A stretch of 64,000 nucleotides of DNA from Streptomyces dioscori (GTDB taxonomy: Bacteria; Actinomycetota; Actinomycetes; Streptomycetales; Streptomycetaceae), in assembly GCF_003024195.1 (NCBI RefSeq), contig NZ_KZ679048.1, positions 310,001 to 374,000 on the forward strand. The letters run 5' to 3'. A program made the translations under genes and the position numbers. Shown here one piece after another: positions 31,927-40,855 of this stretch (position 1 is the first letter of the stretch; each line of letters opens with the position of its first letter). The notes beneath the pieces are model-generated. The model saw nothing but the letters and a program-made list of their open reading frames with translations, had not been told where the DNA came from and did not search any database.

Positions 31927-33974
31927 CGGAGGAACGCGGCGGCGACGCCGGCGTCGACCGGGACGTGCAGACCGGTGGTGTGCGTGAGGTCGCCGCCCGT
32001 GAGGGCGAAGACGGCGTTGGCGACGTGCTCGGGAAGGACCTCGCGCTTGAGGATGGTCCGCTGGGCGTAGAACTCGCCGAGCTTCTCCTCCTCGATGCCG
32101 TAGGTGGCCGCGCGCTGGGCGCCCCAGCCGCCGGCGAAGATCCCGGAGCCGCGCACGACCCCGTCGGGGTTGACGCCGTTGACGCGGATGCCGTGCTCGC
32201 CCAGCTCGGCGGCGAGGAGGCGGACCTGGTGGGCCTGGTCGGCCTTGGTCGCCGAGTAGGCGATGTTGTTCGGGCCCGCGAAGACGGCGTTCTTGGAGGC
32301 GATGTAGATGACGTCGCCGCCCAGCTCCTGCGCGATCATCACCCGGGCCGCCTCGCGTGAGACGAGGAAGGAGCCGCGGGCCATGATGTCGTGCTGGAGG
32401 TCCCAGTCCTTCGCCGTGGTCTGAAGGAGCGGCTTGGAGATGGAGATGCCGGCGTTGTTCACGACCAGGTCGACACCGCCGAAGGCGAGGACCGCCGCCT
32501 TGAAGGCCTCGGCGATCTGCTCCTCGGAGGTCACGTCCACGGCGACGGCGACGGCCTTGTCGGGGCCGCCGAGCGCGGTGGCGACCTCGGCCGCGTTCTC
32601 CGCGTTGAGGTCCGCGATCACGACACAGGCGCCCTCGGCGACGAGCCGCTCGGCGATGGCCTTGCCGATCCCGCTGCCCGCCCCGGTGACGAGCGCGACC
32701 CGGGTGGCGAGCGGCTTGGCCTTCGGCATCCGCTGGAGCTTGGCTTCCTCCAGGGCCCAGTACTCGATGCGGAACTTCTCGGACTCCTCGATCGGCGCGT
32801 AGGTCGAGACTGCCTCGGCGCCACGCATCACGTTGATCGCGTTGACGTAGAACTCGCCGGCCACGCGCGCGGTCTGCTTGTCCTTGCCGAAGGAGAACAT
32901 GCCGACGCCGGGGACCAGCACGATCGCCGGGTCCGCGCCGCGCATGGCGGGGGAGTCGGCGTCGGCGTGCCGCTGGTAGTAGGCGGCGTACTCCGCGCGG
33001 TACTCGGTGTGCAGCTCCTTGAGCCGGGAGAGCGCCTCGTCCAGTCCGGCGGTCGGCGGCAGATCGAGGACGAGCGGCCTGACCTTCGTACGCAGGAAGT
33101 GGTCCGGGCAGGAGGTGCCGAGGGCGGCGAGGCGGGGGTGCTCGCTGCTCGCCAGGAAGTCGAGGACGACCTCGGAGTCGGTGAAGTGCCCGACCTGGGG
33201 CCGGTCCTTGGAGGCCAGCGACCTGATGACGGGCGCGAGCGCGGCGGCCCGCTCCCGCCGCTCGGCGTCACCGAGGGCGGCGTACCCGTCGAGCGCCGGA
33301 CCGAAGGGCTCGGCCTTCCCGCGCTCGACGAGGAACTCCTCGGCGGTACGGATGATGTGCAGCGAGTTGCGCTCGCACTCCTCGGCGGTGGCGCCCCAGG
33401 CGGTGATGCCGTGCCCGCCGAGGACACAGCCGATCGCCTGCGGGTTGGCCTCCTTGACGGCGGCGATGTCCAGCCCCAGCTGGAAACCGGGCCGCCGCCA
33501 CGGCACCCACACCACACTGTCACCGAAACACTCGGCGGTCAGCTTCTCCCCGTCGGCGGCGCAGGCGAGCGCGATCCCGGAGTCGGGATGCAGATGATCG
33601 ACATGTGCGGCGTCGACGAGCCCGTGCATGGCGGTGTCGATCGAGGGCGCGGCCCCGCCCTTCCCGTGCAGGCAGTAGTCGAAGGCGGCGACCATCTCGT
33701 CCTCGCGCTCGACGCCCGGGTACACGTCCTTGAGCGCGAGCAGCCGGTCGAGCCGCAACACCGCGAGCCCGCCCTCGGTCAGGGTCCCCAGGTCGCCCCC
33801 GGACCCCTTGACCCACATCAACTCGACGTCCCCGCCGGTCACGGGATCGGTCTCGGTCCCCTTCGCGGACGTGTTCCCGCCCGCGTAGTTGGTGTTACGA
33901 GGATCAGCCCCAAGCCGATTGGACCGCCCGAGCAGAGCAGCGGCCTCAGGATGGGGACGAGATTGGTTTGCCAT
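31923..33974 (-). CDS. rhaDE: Bifunctional rhamnulose-1-phosphate aldolase/L-lactaldehyde dehydrogenase
   Basis: This 683-residue fusion has a class II aldolase domain (about 1-410), with zinc ligands HLH at 127-129 and a further His at 188 in GGHGIT, and an SDR domain from 426. The SDR part has VTGAGSGIG (429-437), NNAGI (81 residues later) and Tyr573/Lys577 in YSATK. The aldolase splits rhamnulose-1-phosphate to dihydroxyacetone phosphate and L-lactaldehyde; the SDR half oxidises the aldehyde to L-lactate. ATG 33974 follows AAGGAACCGGAAC. It precedes rhaB with overlap, and the lactate product is the LutABC substrate. Confidence 0.94.
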   Translation of the reverse strand: MANQSRPHPEAAALLGRSNRLGADPRNTNYAGGNTSAKGTETDPVTGGDVELMWVKGSGGDLGTLTEGGLAVLRLDRLLALKDVYPGVEREDEMVAAFDYCLHGKGGAAPSIDTAMHGLVDAAHVDHLHPDSGIALACAADGEKLTAECFGDSVVWVPWRRPGFQLGLDIAAVKEANPQAIGCVLGGHGITAWGATAEECERNSLHIIRTAEEFLVERGKAEPFGPALDGYAALGDAERRERAAALAPVIRSLASKDRPQVGHFTDSEVVLDFLASSEHPRLAALGTSCPDHFLRTKVRPLVLDLPPTAGLDEALSRLKELHTEYRAEYAAYYQRHADADSPAMRGADPAIVLVPGVGMFSFGKDKQTARVAGEFYVNAINVMRGAEAVSTYAPIEESEKFRIEYWALEEAKLQRMPKAKPLATRVALVTGAGSGIGKAIAERLVAEGACVVIADLNAENAAEVATALGGPDKAVAVAVDVTSEEQIAEAFKAAVLAFGGVDLVVNNAGISISKPLLQTTAKDWDLQHDIMARGSFLVSREAARVMIAQELGGDVIYIASKNAVFAGPNNIAYSATKADQAHQVRLLAAELGEHGIRVNGVNPDGVVRGSGIFAGGWGAQRAATYGIEEEKLGEFYAQRTILKREVLPEHVANAVFALTGGDLTHTTGLHVPVDAGVAAAFLR

Positions 33975-34006
33975 GTTCCGGTTCCTTAAAAGAAGAGAGA
34001 GGAGAA

Positions 34007-34084
34007 AGCCCCGCAAGGGGCGCGGGGCTGTGTCGATCAGCGGCTCCGCCGCGGGGCGCGGCCAGCCACGCACGACCCGCAGTC
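34007..34084. repeat. Hairpin plus divergent copy of the dispersed GC element
   Basis: AGCCCCGC-N7-GCGGGGCT (34007-34029) is an 8-bp stem, followed by GCGGGGCGCGGCCAGCCACG and CGACCCGCAG, which is a variant of the dispersed intergenic element in inverse orientation. It lies in the 160-base gap between rhaI and rhaDE and could lower expression of the downstream genes. Confidence 0.65.
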
Positions 34085-34134
34085 GGCCCCCGGCCCCACG
34101 GCGAGCGGACCGCCAAGGCCGAGGGAAGCTGGGG

Positions 34135-35295
34135 TCAGGCCCCCCAACCGGCCTGCTGCCCACCCACCCGCTCAGAAGCGATCTTCTCCGCCCACCCGGA
34201 CCGGGAATACGCGGCGATCGGGTCCGCATCCAACCCGAGCTCCTCACGAACCTCAGCGACCAACGGCCGCACATCCGTGTTGTACGCATCCATCAGCACG
34301 GCGTTGGACGCCAGCACGTCCCCCGCCCGCTGCGCCGCGGCAAGCGCGTCCCGGTCGACGAGCAGCGCCTTCGCGGTCGCCTCCTGCACGTTCATCACGG
34401 ACCGGATGATCGCCGGGATCTTCGCCTCGATGTTGTGGCACTGGTCGAGCATGAACGCCACATCAGCGGTGAACCCGCCGCCCCGGATGACCTCGTACAT
34501 GATCCGGAACAGCTGGAAGGGGTCGGCCGCACCGACCATCAGGTCGTCGTCGGCGTAGAACCGCGAGTTGAAGTCGAACGCCCCGAGCTTCCCCTCCCGC
34601 AGCAGCGTGGCGACGATGAACTCGATGTTGGTGCCGGGCGCGTGGTGGCCCGTGTCGACGACGACCTGCGCCTTGGGGCCGAGCTTCAGGCAGTGGGCGT
34701 ACGCCGTGCCCCAGTCCGGCACGTCGGTCGCGTAGAAGGCCGGCTCGAAGAACTTGTACTCAAGCAGCATCCGCTGGTCGTCACCGAGACGCTCGTACAC
34801 CTGCGCGAGGGCCTCGGAGAGCCGGTCCTGGCGCTCCCGGAGGTCGTCCTGGCCGGGATAGTTCGTACCGTCCGCGAACCACAGCTTCAGGTCCTTCGAA
34901 CCCGTGGCGTCCATGATGTCGATGCACTCGTACAGGTGGCCCACGGCCTTCCTGCGCACCGCGGCGTCCGGGTGGCAGACGCTGCCCAGCTTGTAGTCGT
35001 CGTCCTGGAAGGTGTTGGAGTTGATCGCGCCGAGGGTCACACCGCGTTCCTCTGCGTGCTTCGCCAGCGCCGCGTAGTCCTCGACCCGGTCCCAGGGGAT
35101 GTGCATCGCCACGGTGGGCGCGGCCCCCGTGAACTCGTGCACCTTCGCCGCGTCGTCGATCTTTTCGAAAGGATTGCGGGGGACCCCGGGCTGGGCGAAC
35201 ACCTTGAAGCGGGTTCCCGAGTTCCCGTACGCCCACGACGGCGTCTCTACTGCCTGGGTCTTGAGGGCGGCCTTCACCGCGGCGAGCTCGGTCAC
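34135..35295 (-). CDS. rhaI: L-rhamnose isomerase
   Basis: The 386-residue TIM-barrel isomerase converts L-rhamnose to L-rhamnulose and is of the RhaI type found in Pseudomonas and actinobacteria, not the E. coli RhaA type. Landmark segments are ETPSWAYGNSGTRFKVFAQP, LKLWFADGTNYPGQDDLRER, LLEYKFFEPAFYATDVPDW, VVVDTGHHAPGTNIEFIVA and AFDFNSRFYADDDLMVGA, which carry the metal ligands. GTG 35295 is chosen because AGGAGCCCCGAA precedes it and homology starts there. It opens the leftward operon and is divergent from the importer genes. Confidence 0.94.
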   Translation of the reverse strand: MTELAAVKAALKTQAVETPSWAYGNSGTRFKVFAQPGVPRNPFEKIDDAAKVHEFTGAAPTVAMHIPWDRVEDYAALAKHAEERGVTLGAINSNTFQDDDYKLGSVCHPDAAVRRKAVGHLYECIDIMDATGSKDLKLWFADGTNYPGQDDLRERQDRLSEALAQVYERLGDDQRMLLEYKFFEPAFYATDVPDWGTAYAHCLKLGPKAQVVVDTGHHAPGTNIEFIVATLLREGKLGAFDFNSRFYADDDLMVGAADPFQLFRIMYEVIRGGGFTADVAFMLDQCHNIEAKIPAIIRSVMNVQEATAKALLVDRDALAAAQRAGDVLASNAVLMDAYNTDVRPLVAEVREELGLDADPIAAYSRSGWAEKIASERVGGQQAGWGA

Positions 35296-35368
35296 TTCGG
35301 GGCTCCTGTGACTTCCGTTGTGGCATCGGTTCCGAATTGCTTCTGAGACCACTCCTGAACACCGTGGC

Positions 35369-35419
35369 TCTGAAACGATTCAGAAGGCAGAAGTTATGAG
35401 CCCCCCGAAAGGCTGTCAA
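35369..35419 (-). promoter_or_regulatory. rhaI promoter and LacI-type operator
   Basis: On the minus strand TTGACA (35419-35414) and TAACTT (35396-35391) are separated by exactly 17 bases, an excellent vegetative promoter. Just downstream of the -10, over the expected start site, lies TCTGAA-ACGA-TTCAGA (35369-35384), a palindrome of LacI-family type. The LacI gene at 42.4 kb is the obvious candidate repressor. Confidence 0.75.
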
Positions 35420-35491
35420 CCCCTCCGGCGTGTACGCCTTGCCGTGACTCGGTTGTGACCTTTGGCTATCGAAAATTTCGGCCTGTACCCA

Positions 35492-35547
35492 TTGACGTGA
35501 CCTGGGCTACATGTCTAACGTCCCGGCAACCTAGTTGAAACCTTTCA
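35492..35547 (+). promoter_or_regulatory. Promoter of rhamnose importer operon and LacI-type operator
   Basis: TTGACG (35492-35497) with TCTAAC 16 bases on, or TAACGT 18 bases on, forms a likely promoter. TGAAAC-CTTTCA at 35536-35547 is a 12-base near-palindrome of the LacI type, with the same TGAAA/TTTCA arms as the operator on the rhaI side. It sits about 20 bases past the start site, ahead of the ribosome site GAGGAG. Confidence 0.65.
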
Positions 35548-35591
35548 CGACGTCGTGAGGCCGCATCGCCCGCGTCGTTGAGGAGCCCCTC

Positions 35592-37109
35592 ATGACCCAC
35601 CGGTCCGACGCGGATCCGGCCCCCGTGCTGGCACTCAAGGACATCTCGAAGTCCTTCGGTGCCGTACGCGCCCTGCGGGACGTGTCCCTGGAACTCTTCC
35701 CCGGCGAAGTGCACGCACTCGCCGGAGAGAACGGCGCGGGCAAGTCGACCCTCATCAAGACGCTCGCCGGCGTGCACCGACCGGACGCCGGTCAGGTGCT
35801 CCTGGACGGCGAGCCCACCCTCTTCCACGGTCCCGCCGACGCCCGCGACGCGGGTATCGCGGTGATCTATCAGGAGCCGACTCTCTTCCCCGACCTCTCG
35901 ATCGCCGAGAACATCTTCATGGGGCGCCAGCCCCGGCGGGCCCTCGGCCGGATCGACCACAAGGCCACGCACGCCGCGACCCTGGCCCTCATGCAGCGCC
36001 TCGGCGTCGAACTCGACCCCGACCGCCCGGCGCGCGGCCTGTCCATCGCGGACCAGCAGATCGTCGAGATCGCCAAGGCGCTCTCCTTCGACGCCCGCGT
36101 CCTGATCATGGACGAGCCGACCGCCGCCCTCACCGGCAGCGAGGTGGCCCGCCTCTTCGGAGTGGTCCGCGCGCTGCGGGAGCAGGGCTCGGCCGTGCTG
36201 TTCATCTCGCACCGCCTGGAAGAGATCTTCCAGATCTGCGAACAGGTCACCACCCTGCGTGACGGTGCCCTGATCTCCAGCGAACCGGTCGCCGGTATGA
36301 GCGAGGAGGACCTCGTCCGCCGCATGGTCGGCCGCGACCTCGACGAGCTGTACCCCAAGCAGGACGTCCGGGCGGGCGAGATCGCGCTGAGCGTGCGGCG
36401 CCTGACCCGTGAGGGTGTCTTCACCGACGTCTCCTTCGACGTCCGCCGCGGCGAGATCGTCGGCCTCGCCGGACTCGTCGGCGCCGGACGCACGGAGGTC
36501 GCCCGGGCCGTCTTCGGCGTCGACCGCTGGGACGCCGGAGAGGTCGAGCTCGACGGGAAGAAGCTGACGAACGGCGCGCCCTCCACGGCCATGGCCGCGG
36601 GTCTCGCCCTCGTCCCCGAGGACCGCCGTGCGCAGGGCCTGGTGATGGACATGTCCATCGAACGCAACATCGGCCTCACCGGACTGCGCAAGACCGTCAA
36701 GGCCGGACTGATGGACCGCGGCGCCGAGCGCAGCCGCTCCCTCGACTGGGCCGTCAAGCTCCAGGTCAAGTACGCCCGGATCGCCGACACCGTCAACACG
36801 CTGTCCGGCGGCAACCAGCAGAAGGTCGTCCTCGCCAAGTGGCTCGCCACCGGCCCGAAGGTGCTGATCGTCGACGAGCCGACCCGTGGCATCGACGTCG
36901 GTACGAAGGCCGAGGTGCACCGCCTGCTCAGCCAGCTGGCCGCCGACGGGGTCGCCGTCCTGATGATCTCCTCCGACCTGCCCGAGATCCTCGGCATGGC
37001 CGACCGGGTCCTCGTCATGCACGAGGGCCGGCTCACCGCCGAGATCGCACGCACCGACGCCACCGAGGAAACCGTGATGGCCGCAGCCACCGGGAGGGCA
37101 GCCGCGTGA
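35592..37109 (+). CDS. rhaT: Rhamnose ABC importer ATP-binding protein (two ATPase domains)
   Basis: The 505-residue protein is of the RbsA/MglA class with two ATPase domains. The first has Walker A AGENGAGKSTLIKTLAGV, signature GLSIADQQIVEIAKAL and Walker B VLIMDEPTAALTG. The second has the usual degenerate loop GLVGAGRTEVARAVFG and signature TLSGGNQQKVVLAKWLATGP. It powers the two permeases that follow. The GTG start of the first permease overlaps its stop. It is divergent from rhaI and shares its LacI-type control region. Confidence 0.93.
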   Translation: MTHRSDADPAPVLALKDISKSFGAVRALRDVSLELFPGEVHALAGENGAGKSTLIKTLAGVHRPDAGQVLLDGEPTLFHGPADARDAGIAVIYQEPTLFPDLSIAENIFMGRQPRRALGRIDHKATHAATLALMQRLGVELDPDRPARGLSIADQQIVEIAKALSFDARVLIMDEPTAALTGSEVARLFGVVRALREQGSAVLFISHRLEEIFQICEQVTTLRDGALISSEPVAGMSEEDLVRRMVGRDLDELYPKQDVRAGEIALSVRRLTREGVFTDVSFDVRRGEIVGLAGLVGAGRTEVARAVFGVDRWDAGEVELDGKKLTNGAPSTAMAAGLALVPEDRRAQGLVMDMSIERNIGLTGLRKTVKAGLMDRGAERSRSLDWAVKLQVKYARIADTVNTLSGGNQQKVVLAKWLATGPKVLIVDEPTRGIDVGTKAEVHRLLSQLAADGVAVLMISSDLPEILGMADRVLVMHEGRLTAEIARTDATEETVMAAATGRAAA

Positions 37110-38146
37110 CGGTCACCGCTCCCAAGCCCGCCCCCGCCGCCGAGGTGCCCAAGTCCAGCGGCACCCGGCTGGTGGACCGCGTCTTCAAGATGCGCGAACT
37201 CGCCATCCTGCTGGTCTTCCTGGTGATGATCGTCATCACCCAGATCGGCAACAGCGACTTCCTCTCCGAGCAGGGCATCAAGGACCTCCTGCTGAACGCG
37301 ACCATCCTCGTGCTGGTCGCCACCGGCCAGTCGCTGGTCGTCATCACCCGCAACGTCGACCTGTCCGTCGGTTCGACGCTCGGCATCAGCGCCTTCGCCG
37401 CCGGCACCTACCTGGAAGGCGGCGGCAACTCCGTCGTCGCGATCGTCCTCGCGGTCCTCCTCGGCGTCGGCTGCGGTCTGGTCAACGGACTGCTCGTCAG
37501 CCTCGGCCAGGTGCCCGCGCTCGTCGTCACCCTCGGCACGCTCTACATCATCCGCGGTATCGACTCTATCTGGGTCGGCTCCCGGCAGATCACCGCGGCG
37601 GGCCTGCCCGACGGCTTCATCGACTTCGGCTCCGGCGGCATCTCCGCCGTGCCGTACCTGGCGCTGATCGCGCTGGCGGTCCTGGTCGCCACCGCGTACT
37701 ACCTCAAGCACTTCGGCAGCGGCCGCGAGCTGTACGCGCTCGGCTCCAACCCGGAGGCCGCCCGCCTCGCGGGTATCCCCGTACGCAAGCGGATCCTCGC
37801 CGCGTACACCTTCTGCGGAGCCCTCGCGGGCCTCGCCGGCGCGCTGTACCTCGCCCGGTTCGGCAACGTCGACTCCGGCACCGGCAACGGCTACGAACTC
37901 ACCGTCGTCAGCGCGGTCGTGGTCGGTGGCGTCGTCTTCACCGGCGGCTCCGGCAGCGTCTACGGAGCGGCCCTCGGCGCGCTGCTCCTCACCTCCATCA
38001 ACAGCGTGCTGCCCGCCCTCGGCGTCAGCTCCGTCTGGGTGCTCGCCATCAACGGCATCCTGCTCATCCTCGCCATCGCGGTCGACCGGATCGTCGCCCT
38101 GCGCGTGGCCACCGCACTGAAGAAGAGGAACGCCCGCCATGGCTGA
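37106..38146 (+). CDS. rhaP: Rhamnose ABC importer permease, first
   Basis: The 346-residue RbsC-type permease has about ten membrane spans. LVVITRNVDLSVGSTLGISA, LGTLYIIRGIDSIWVGSRQI and YELTVVSAVVVGGVVFTGGS are the conserved blocks of this sugar-permease family. GTG 37106 overlaps the ATPase stop (GTGA) and the second permease starts eight bases before its end, so the genes are translationally coupled. Confidence 0.92.
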   Translation: MTVTAPKPAPAAEVPKSSGTRLVDRVFKMRELAILLVFLVMIVITQIGNSDFLSEQGIKDLLLNATILVLVATGQSLVVITRNVDLSVGSTLGISAFAAGTYLEGGGNSVVAIVLAVLLGVGCGLVNGLLVSLGQVPALVVTLGTLYIIRGIDSIWVGSRQITAAGLPDGFIDFGSGGISAVPYLALIALAVLVATAYYLKHFGSGRELYALGSNPEAARLAGIPVRKRILAAYTFCGALAGLAGALYLARFGNVDSGTGNGYELTVVSAVVVGGVVFTGGSGSVYGAALGALLLTSINSVLPALGVSSVWVLAINGILLILAIAVDRIVALRVATALKKRNARHG

Positions 38147-39131
38147 CTCCGCTCTCACGCGCGCCGTCCGCTGGGACACGGTCGTCGGTGCGCTCCTGAT
38201 CGTCGTCCTGCTGCTCTCGTTCACCACCGTGGACGGTTTCGGCAACGCGCTCAACCTGTCGTTCCTCATCGGCAACACGCTGCCCATCGCGCTGATCGCC
38301 CTGCCGATGACCATGCTCGTGGTGTCCGGCGAGATCGACCTCTCGGTGGCCTCCACGGCCGGTCTGTCCGGCGCCGTGATGGGCGCCCTGTGGAACCAGG
38401 GCATGACCATCGAGACGATCATCCCGATCTGTCTGCTTCTCGGAGTGGTGTGCGGGCTGATCAACGGGCTGCTCGTGACCCGCCTGGGACTGCCGTCCCT
38501 GGCCGTCACCATCGGCACGCTCGCCGCCTACCGGGGCATCGCGCAGATCGTGCTCGGCTCCGACGCGGTGACCGACTTCCCCACCCAGTACCTGGACTTC
38601 GCGGCCGGCCGCCTCGGGGACACCTTCATCCCGTACGCGTTCCTGCCCTTCCTGGTGCTGCTCGCGATCGCCGTGGTCGCGCTGCACGCCACCCCGTTCG
38701 GGCGATCCCTGTTCGCGGTCGGCGCCAACGAGGAGGCCGCGCGGTTCGCCGGCATCCGCGTCAAGCGGCAGAAGCTGATCCTGTTCACCGTGACCGGACT
38801 GATGGCCTCGCTGACCGGCATCTTCTGGGCGCTGCACTACGCGAGCGCGCGGTACGACAACGCCACGGGGCTCGAACTGTCCGTCGTGGCAGCCGTGCTC
38901 CTGGGCGGGATCGACTTCGACGGCGGCAAGGGGACGCTGGGCGGGGCCATCGCCGGTGTCTTCCTGCTCGGCGCCTTGCAGAACGTGATGAGTCTGCAGG
39001 ATGTCTCCGCGCAGTCGCAGATCGTCGTCACGGGTGTGCTGCTTGTGCTCTCCGTGCTCGGGCCTCGCGTGGCACGGCAGGTTTCCGTTGCACGGGCCGG
39101 GCGCCGGGCGGCGCGCAGTTCCACAGGTTAG
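38139..39131 (+). CDS. rhaQ: Rhamnose ABC importer permease, second
   Basis: The 330-residue permease is a second RbsC-like subunit with MTMLVVSGEIDLSVASTAGL, LPSLAVTIGTLAAYRGIAQI and LSVVAAVLLGGIDFDGGKGT. Two unlike permeases plus a double ATPase and a lipoprotein are the standard rhamnose importer set. It is followed by a 120-base gap with one copy of the dispersed GC element. Confidence 0.92.
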   Translation: MADSALTRAVRWDTVVGALLIVVLLLSFTTVDGFGNALNLSFLIGNTLPIALIALPMTMLVVSGEIDLSVASTAGLSGAVMGALWNQGMTIETIIPICLLLGVVCGLINGLLVTRLGLPSLAVTIGTLAAYRGIAQIVLGSDAVTDFPTQYLDFAAGRLGDTFIPYAFLPFLVLLAIAVVALHATPFGRSLFAVGANEEAARFAGIRVKRQKLILFTVTGLMASLTGIFWALHYASARYDNATGLELSVVAAVLLGGIDFDGGKGTLGGAIAGVFLLGALQNVMSLQDVSAQSQIVVTGVLLVLSVLGPRVARQVSVARAGRRAARSSTG

Positions 39132-39189
39132 GCCGGCAGGGCTCTGCTGGTCAGGTAGTTCGTCAGCTGCGGGTCCGTCGTGGCTGGTC

Positions 39190-39209
39190 GCGCAGTTCCT
39201 CGCGCCCCT
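39190..39209. repeat. Dispersed 20-base GC element
   Basis: GCGCAGTTCCTCGCGCCCCT differs by one base from the copy at 30411 and shares the upstream text GCTGCGGGTCCGTCGTGGCTGG-type. It lies between the second permease and the binding-protein gene. Confidence 0.75.
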
Positions 39210-39250
39210 GAAGACGGGCGTGCCGTACTCACCCTTGTAAAGGACCCATC

Positions 39251-40336
39251 ATGCGCAAGTCATCCCTCCGCCGAGCCTGTGCGGTTCTCGCTGCCACCAC
39301 CTCTCTGGCCCTGGCCCTCACCGCCTGTGGCGGGGGGACCTCCAAGGACGACGTCAAGGACGAGGGCGGCTCGAACGCGGCGGCCGGCAAGGCCGACCCG
39401 AACGCGGCCACCAAGAAGGGCCTGACCGTCGGCTTCCTCCCCAAGCAGGTCAACAACCCGTACTTCACCTCCTCCGACAAGGGCGGCGAGAAGGCCCTCA
39501 TCGAGCTGGGCTCGAAGTACAAGGAGGTCGGCACCAACAGCGGCACCGACACCGCGGGTCAGGTCTCCTACGTCAACACGCTCACCCAGCAGCAGGTCGA
39601 CGCCATCGCCGTGTCCGCGCAGGACCCGGGCGCGCTGTGCACCTCGCTGAAGCAGGCCATGAAGAACGACATCAAGGTCGTCACCTACGACTCGGACACC
39701 AAGACGGACTGCCGCAACGCCTTCGTGTCGCAGGCCAGCGCCGAGGACCTGGGCCGCACCGAGGTGCAGCTGCTCGCCGAGCAGATCGGCTACAAGGGTG
39801 AGATCGCGATCCTGTCCGCCGCGCAGACCGCGACGAACCAGAACACCTGGATCGACTTCATGAAGGACGAGCTGAAGGACCCGAAGTACAAGGACATCAA
39901 GCTCGTCAAGACCGCCTACGGCAACGACGACGCCCAGCAGTCCTTCCAGCAGACCCAGGGCCTGCTCCAGGAGTACCCGAAGCTGAAGGGGATCATCTCC
40001 CCGACCACGGTCGGCATCAAGGCCGCCGCTCAGTACCTGTCGGGTTCCAAGTACAAGGGCAAGGTCAAGCTGACCGGCCTCGGCACCCCCAACGACATGC
40101 GCAAGTACGTCAAGAACGGCACCGTCGAGGCGTTCGAGCTGTGGGACCCGGCGAAGCTCGGCGAGCTGGCCGCCCGTACCTCCGTCGCGCTGGTCTCCGG
40201 CCAGATCACCGGCAAGGAGGGCGAGACCTTCAAGGCCGGCGACATGGGCGAGTACACCATCGGCAAGGACGGCGTGATCAACCTCGGCAAGCCGACCGTG
40301 TTCAACGCCAAGAACATCGACCAGTTCGACTTCTGA
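39251..40336 (+). CDS. rhaS: Rhamnose ABC importer substrate-binding lipoprotein
   Basis: The 361-residue protein has a lipoprotein signal with LALTAC as lipobox, then a type 1 periplasmic-binding fold: LTVGFLPKQVNNPYFTSSDK, YVNTLTQQQVDAIAVSAQDP, IKVVTYDSDTKTDCRNAFVS and IISPTTVGIKAAAQYLSGSK. These match rhamnose-binding RhaS proteins. Its own ribosome site (AAAGGACCC) after a 120-base gap and high expected abundance suggest it is also read from a separate or processed mRNA. Confidence 0.93.
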   Translation: MRKSSLRRACAVLAATTSLALALTACGGGTSKDDVKDEGGSNAAAGKADPNAATKKGLTVGFLPKQVNNPYFTSSDKGGEKALIELGSKYKEVGTNSGTDTAGQVSYVNTLTQQQVDAIAVSAQDPGALCTSLKQAMKNDIKVVTYDSDTKTDCRNAFVSQASAEDLGRTEVQLLAEQIGYKGEIAILSAAQTATNQNTWIDFMKDELKDPKYKDIKLVKTAYGNDDAQQSFQQTQGLLQEYPKLKGIISPTTVGIKAAAQYLSGSKYKGKVKLTGLGTPNDMRKYVKNGTVEAFELWDPAKLGELAARTSVALVSGQITGKEGETFKAGDMGEYTIGKDGVINLGKPTVFNAKNIDQFDF

Positions 40337-40419
40337 GCCGGGCGCCCGCAGCAGGGCCGCCCTCCGCGTCGCGGGCGGCCCGGCCGACGGCACCCACCCA
40401 CGACCCGGAGTGGTTCTTC

Positions 40420-40740
40420 ATGCAGCGTGTCTGTTTCCTGCTCAAGGTCCGCGCGGACCGGCTCGACGAGTACCGCGAGAGGCACACCACCGTGTGGCCC
40501 GAGATGCAGGAGGCGCTCTCGGCCACCGGCTGGCACAACTACTCGCTCTTCCTGCGCGAGGACGGTCTGCTGGTCGGCTACCTGGAGACCGAGGACTTCG
40601 CGGCCGCGCAGGCGGGCATGGAGGCCACCGGGGTCAACGCCCGCTGGCAGGCCGAGATGGCGCCGTTCTTCGAAGCGCTGGACGGCGCCCGACCGGACGA
40701 AGCCATGAAGCCGCTGACCGAGGTGTTCCACCTCGCCTGA
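40420..40740 (+). CDS. rhaM: L-rhamnose mutarotase
   Basis: This 106-residue protein matches the RhaM family, dimeric ferredoxin-like enzymes that interconvert alpha and beta L-rhamnose. Conserved segments are VRADRLDEYRERHTTVWPEM, ATGWHNYSLFLREDGLLVGY and the final PLTEVFHL. The catalytic His is HTTVWPEM's His. ATG 40420 fits the family start; the upstream extension is rejected. It follows the binding-protein gene by 83 bases. Confidence 0.93.
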   Translation: MQRVCFLLKVRADRLDEYRERHTTVWPEMQEALSATGWHNYSLFLREDGLLVGYLETEDFAAAQAGMEATGVNARWQAEMAPFFEALDGARPDEAMKPLTEVFHLA

Positions 40741-40855
40741 CGACCCACCGACCCACCGACACCGACCCATCGAGCCGCCGACCCATCCGCCCGATCACCG
40801 TGCTCTTCCCCCGCACGTTCCCCTCCTCGTCCCCACACGCCAAGGAGCCCCGGAC

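Noticed and set aside
35466..38518. Long antisense frames opposite the rhamnose ATPase and permeases (up to 882 codons)
   Set aside because: They are by-products of strong GC3 bias on the coding strand; no domain is recognisable and the plus-strand genes are certain.
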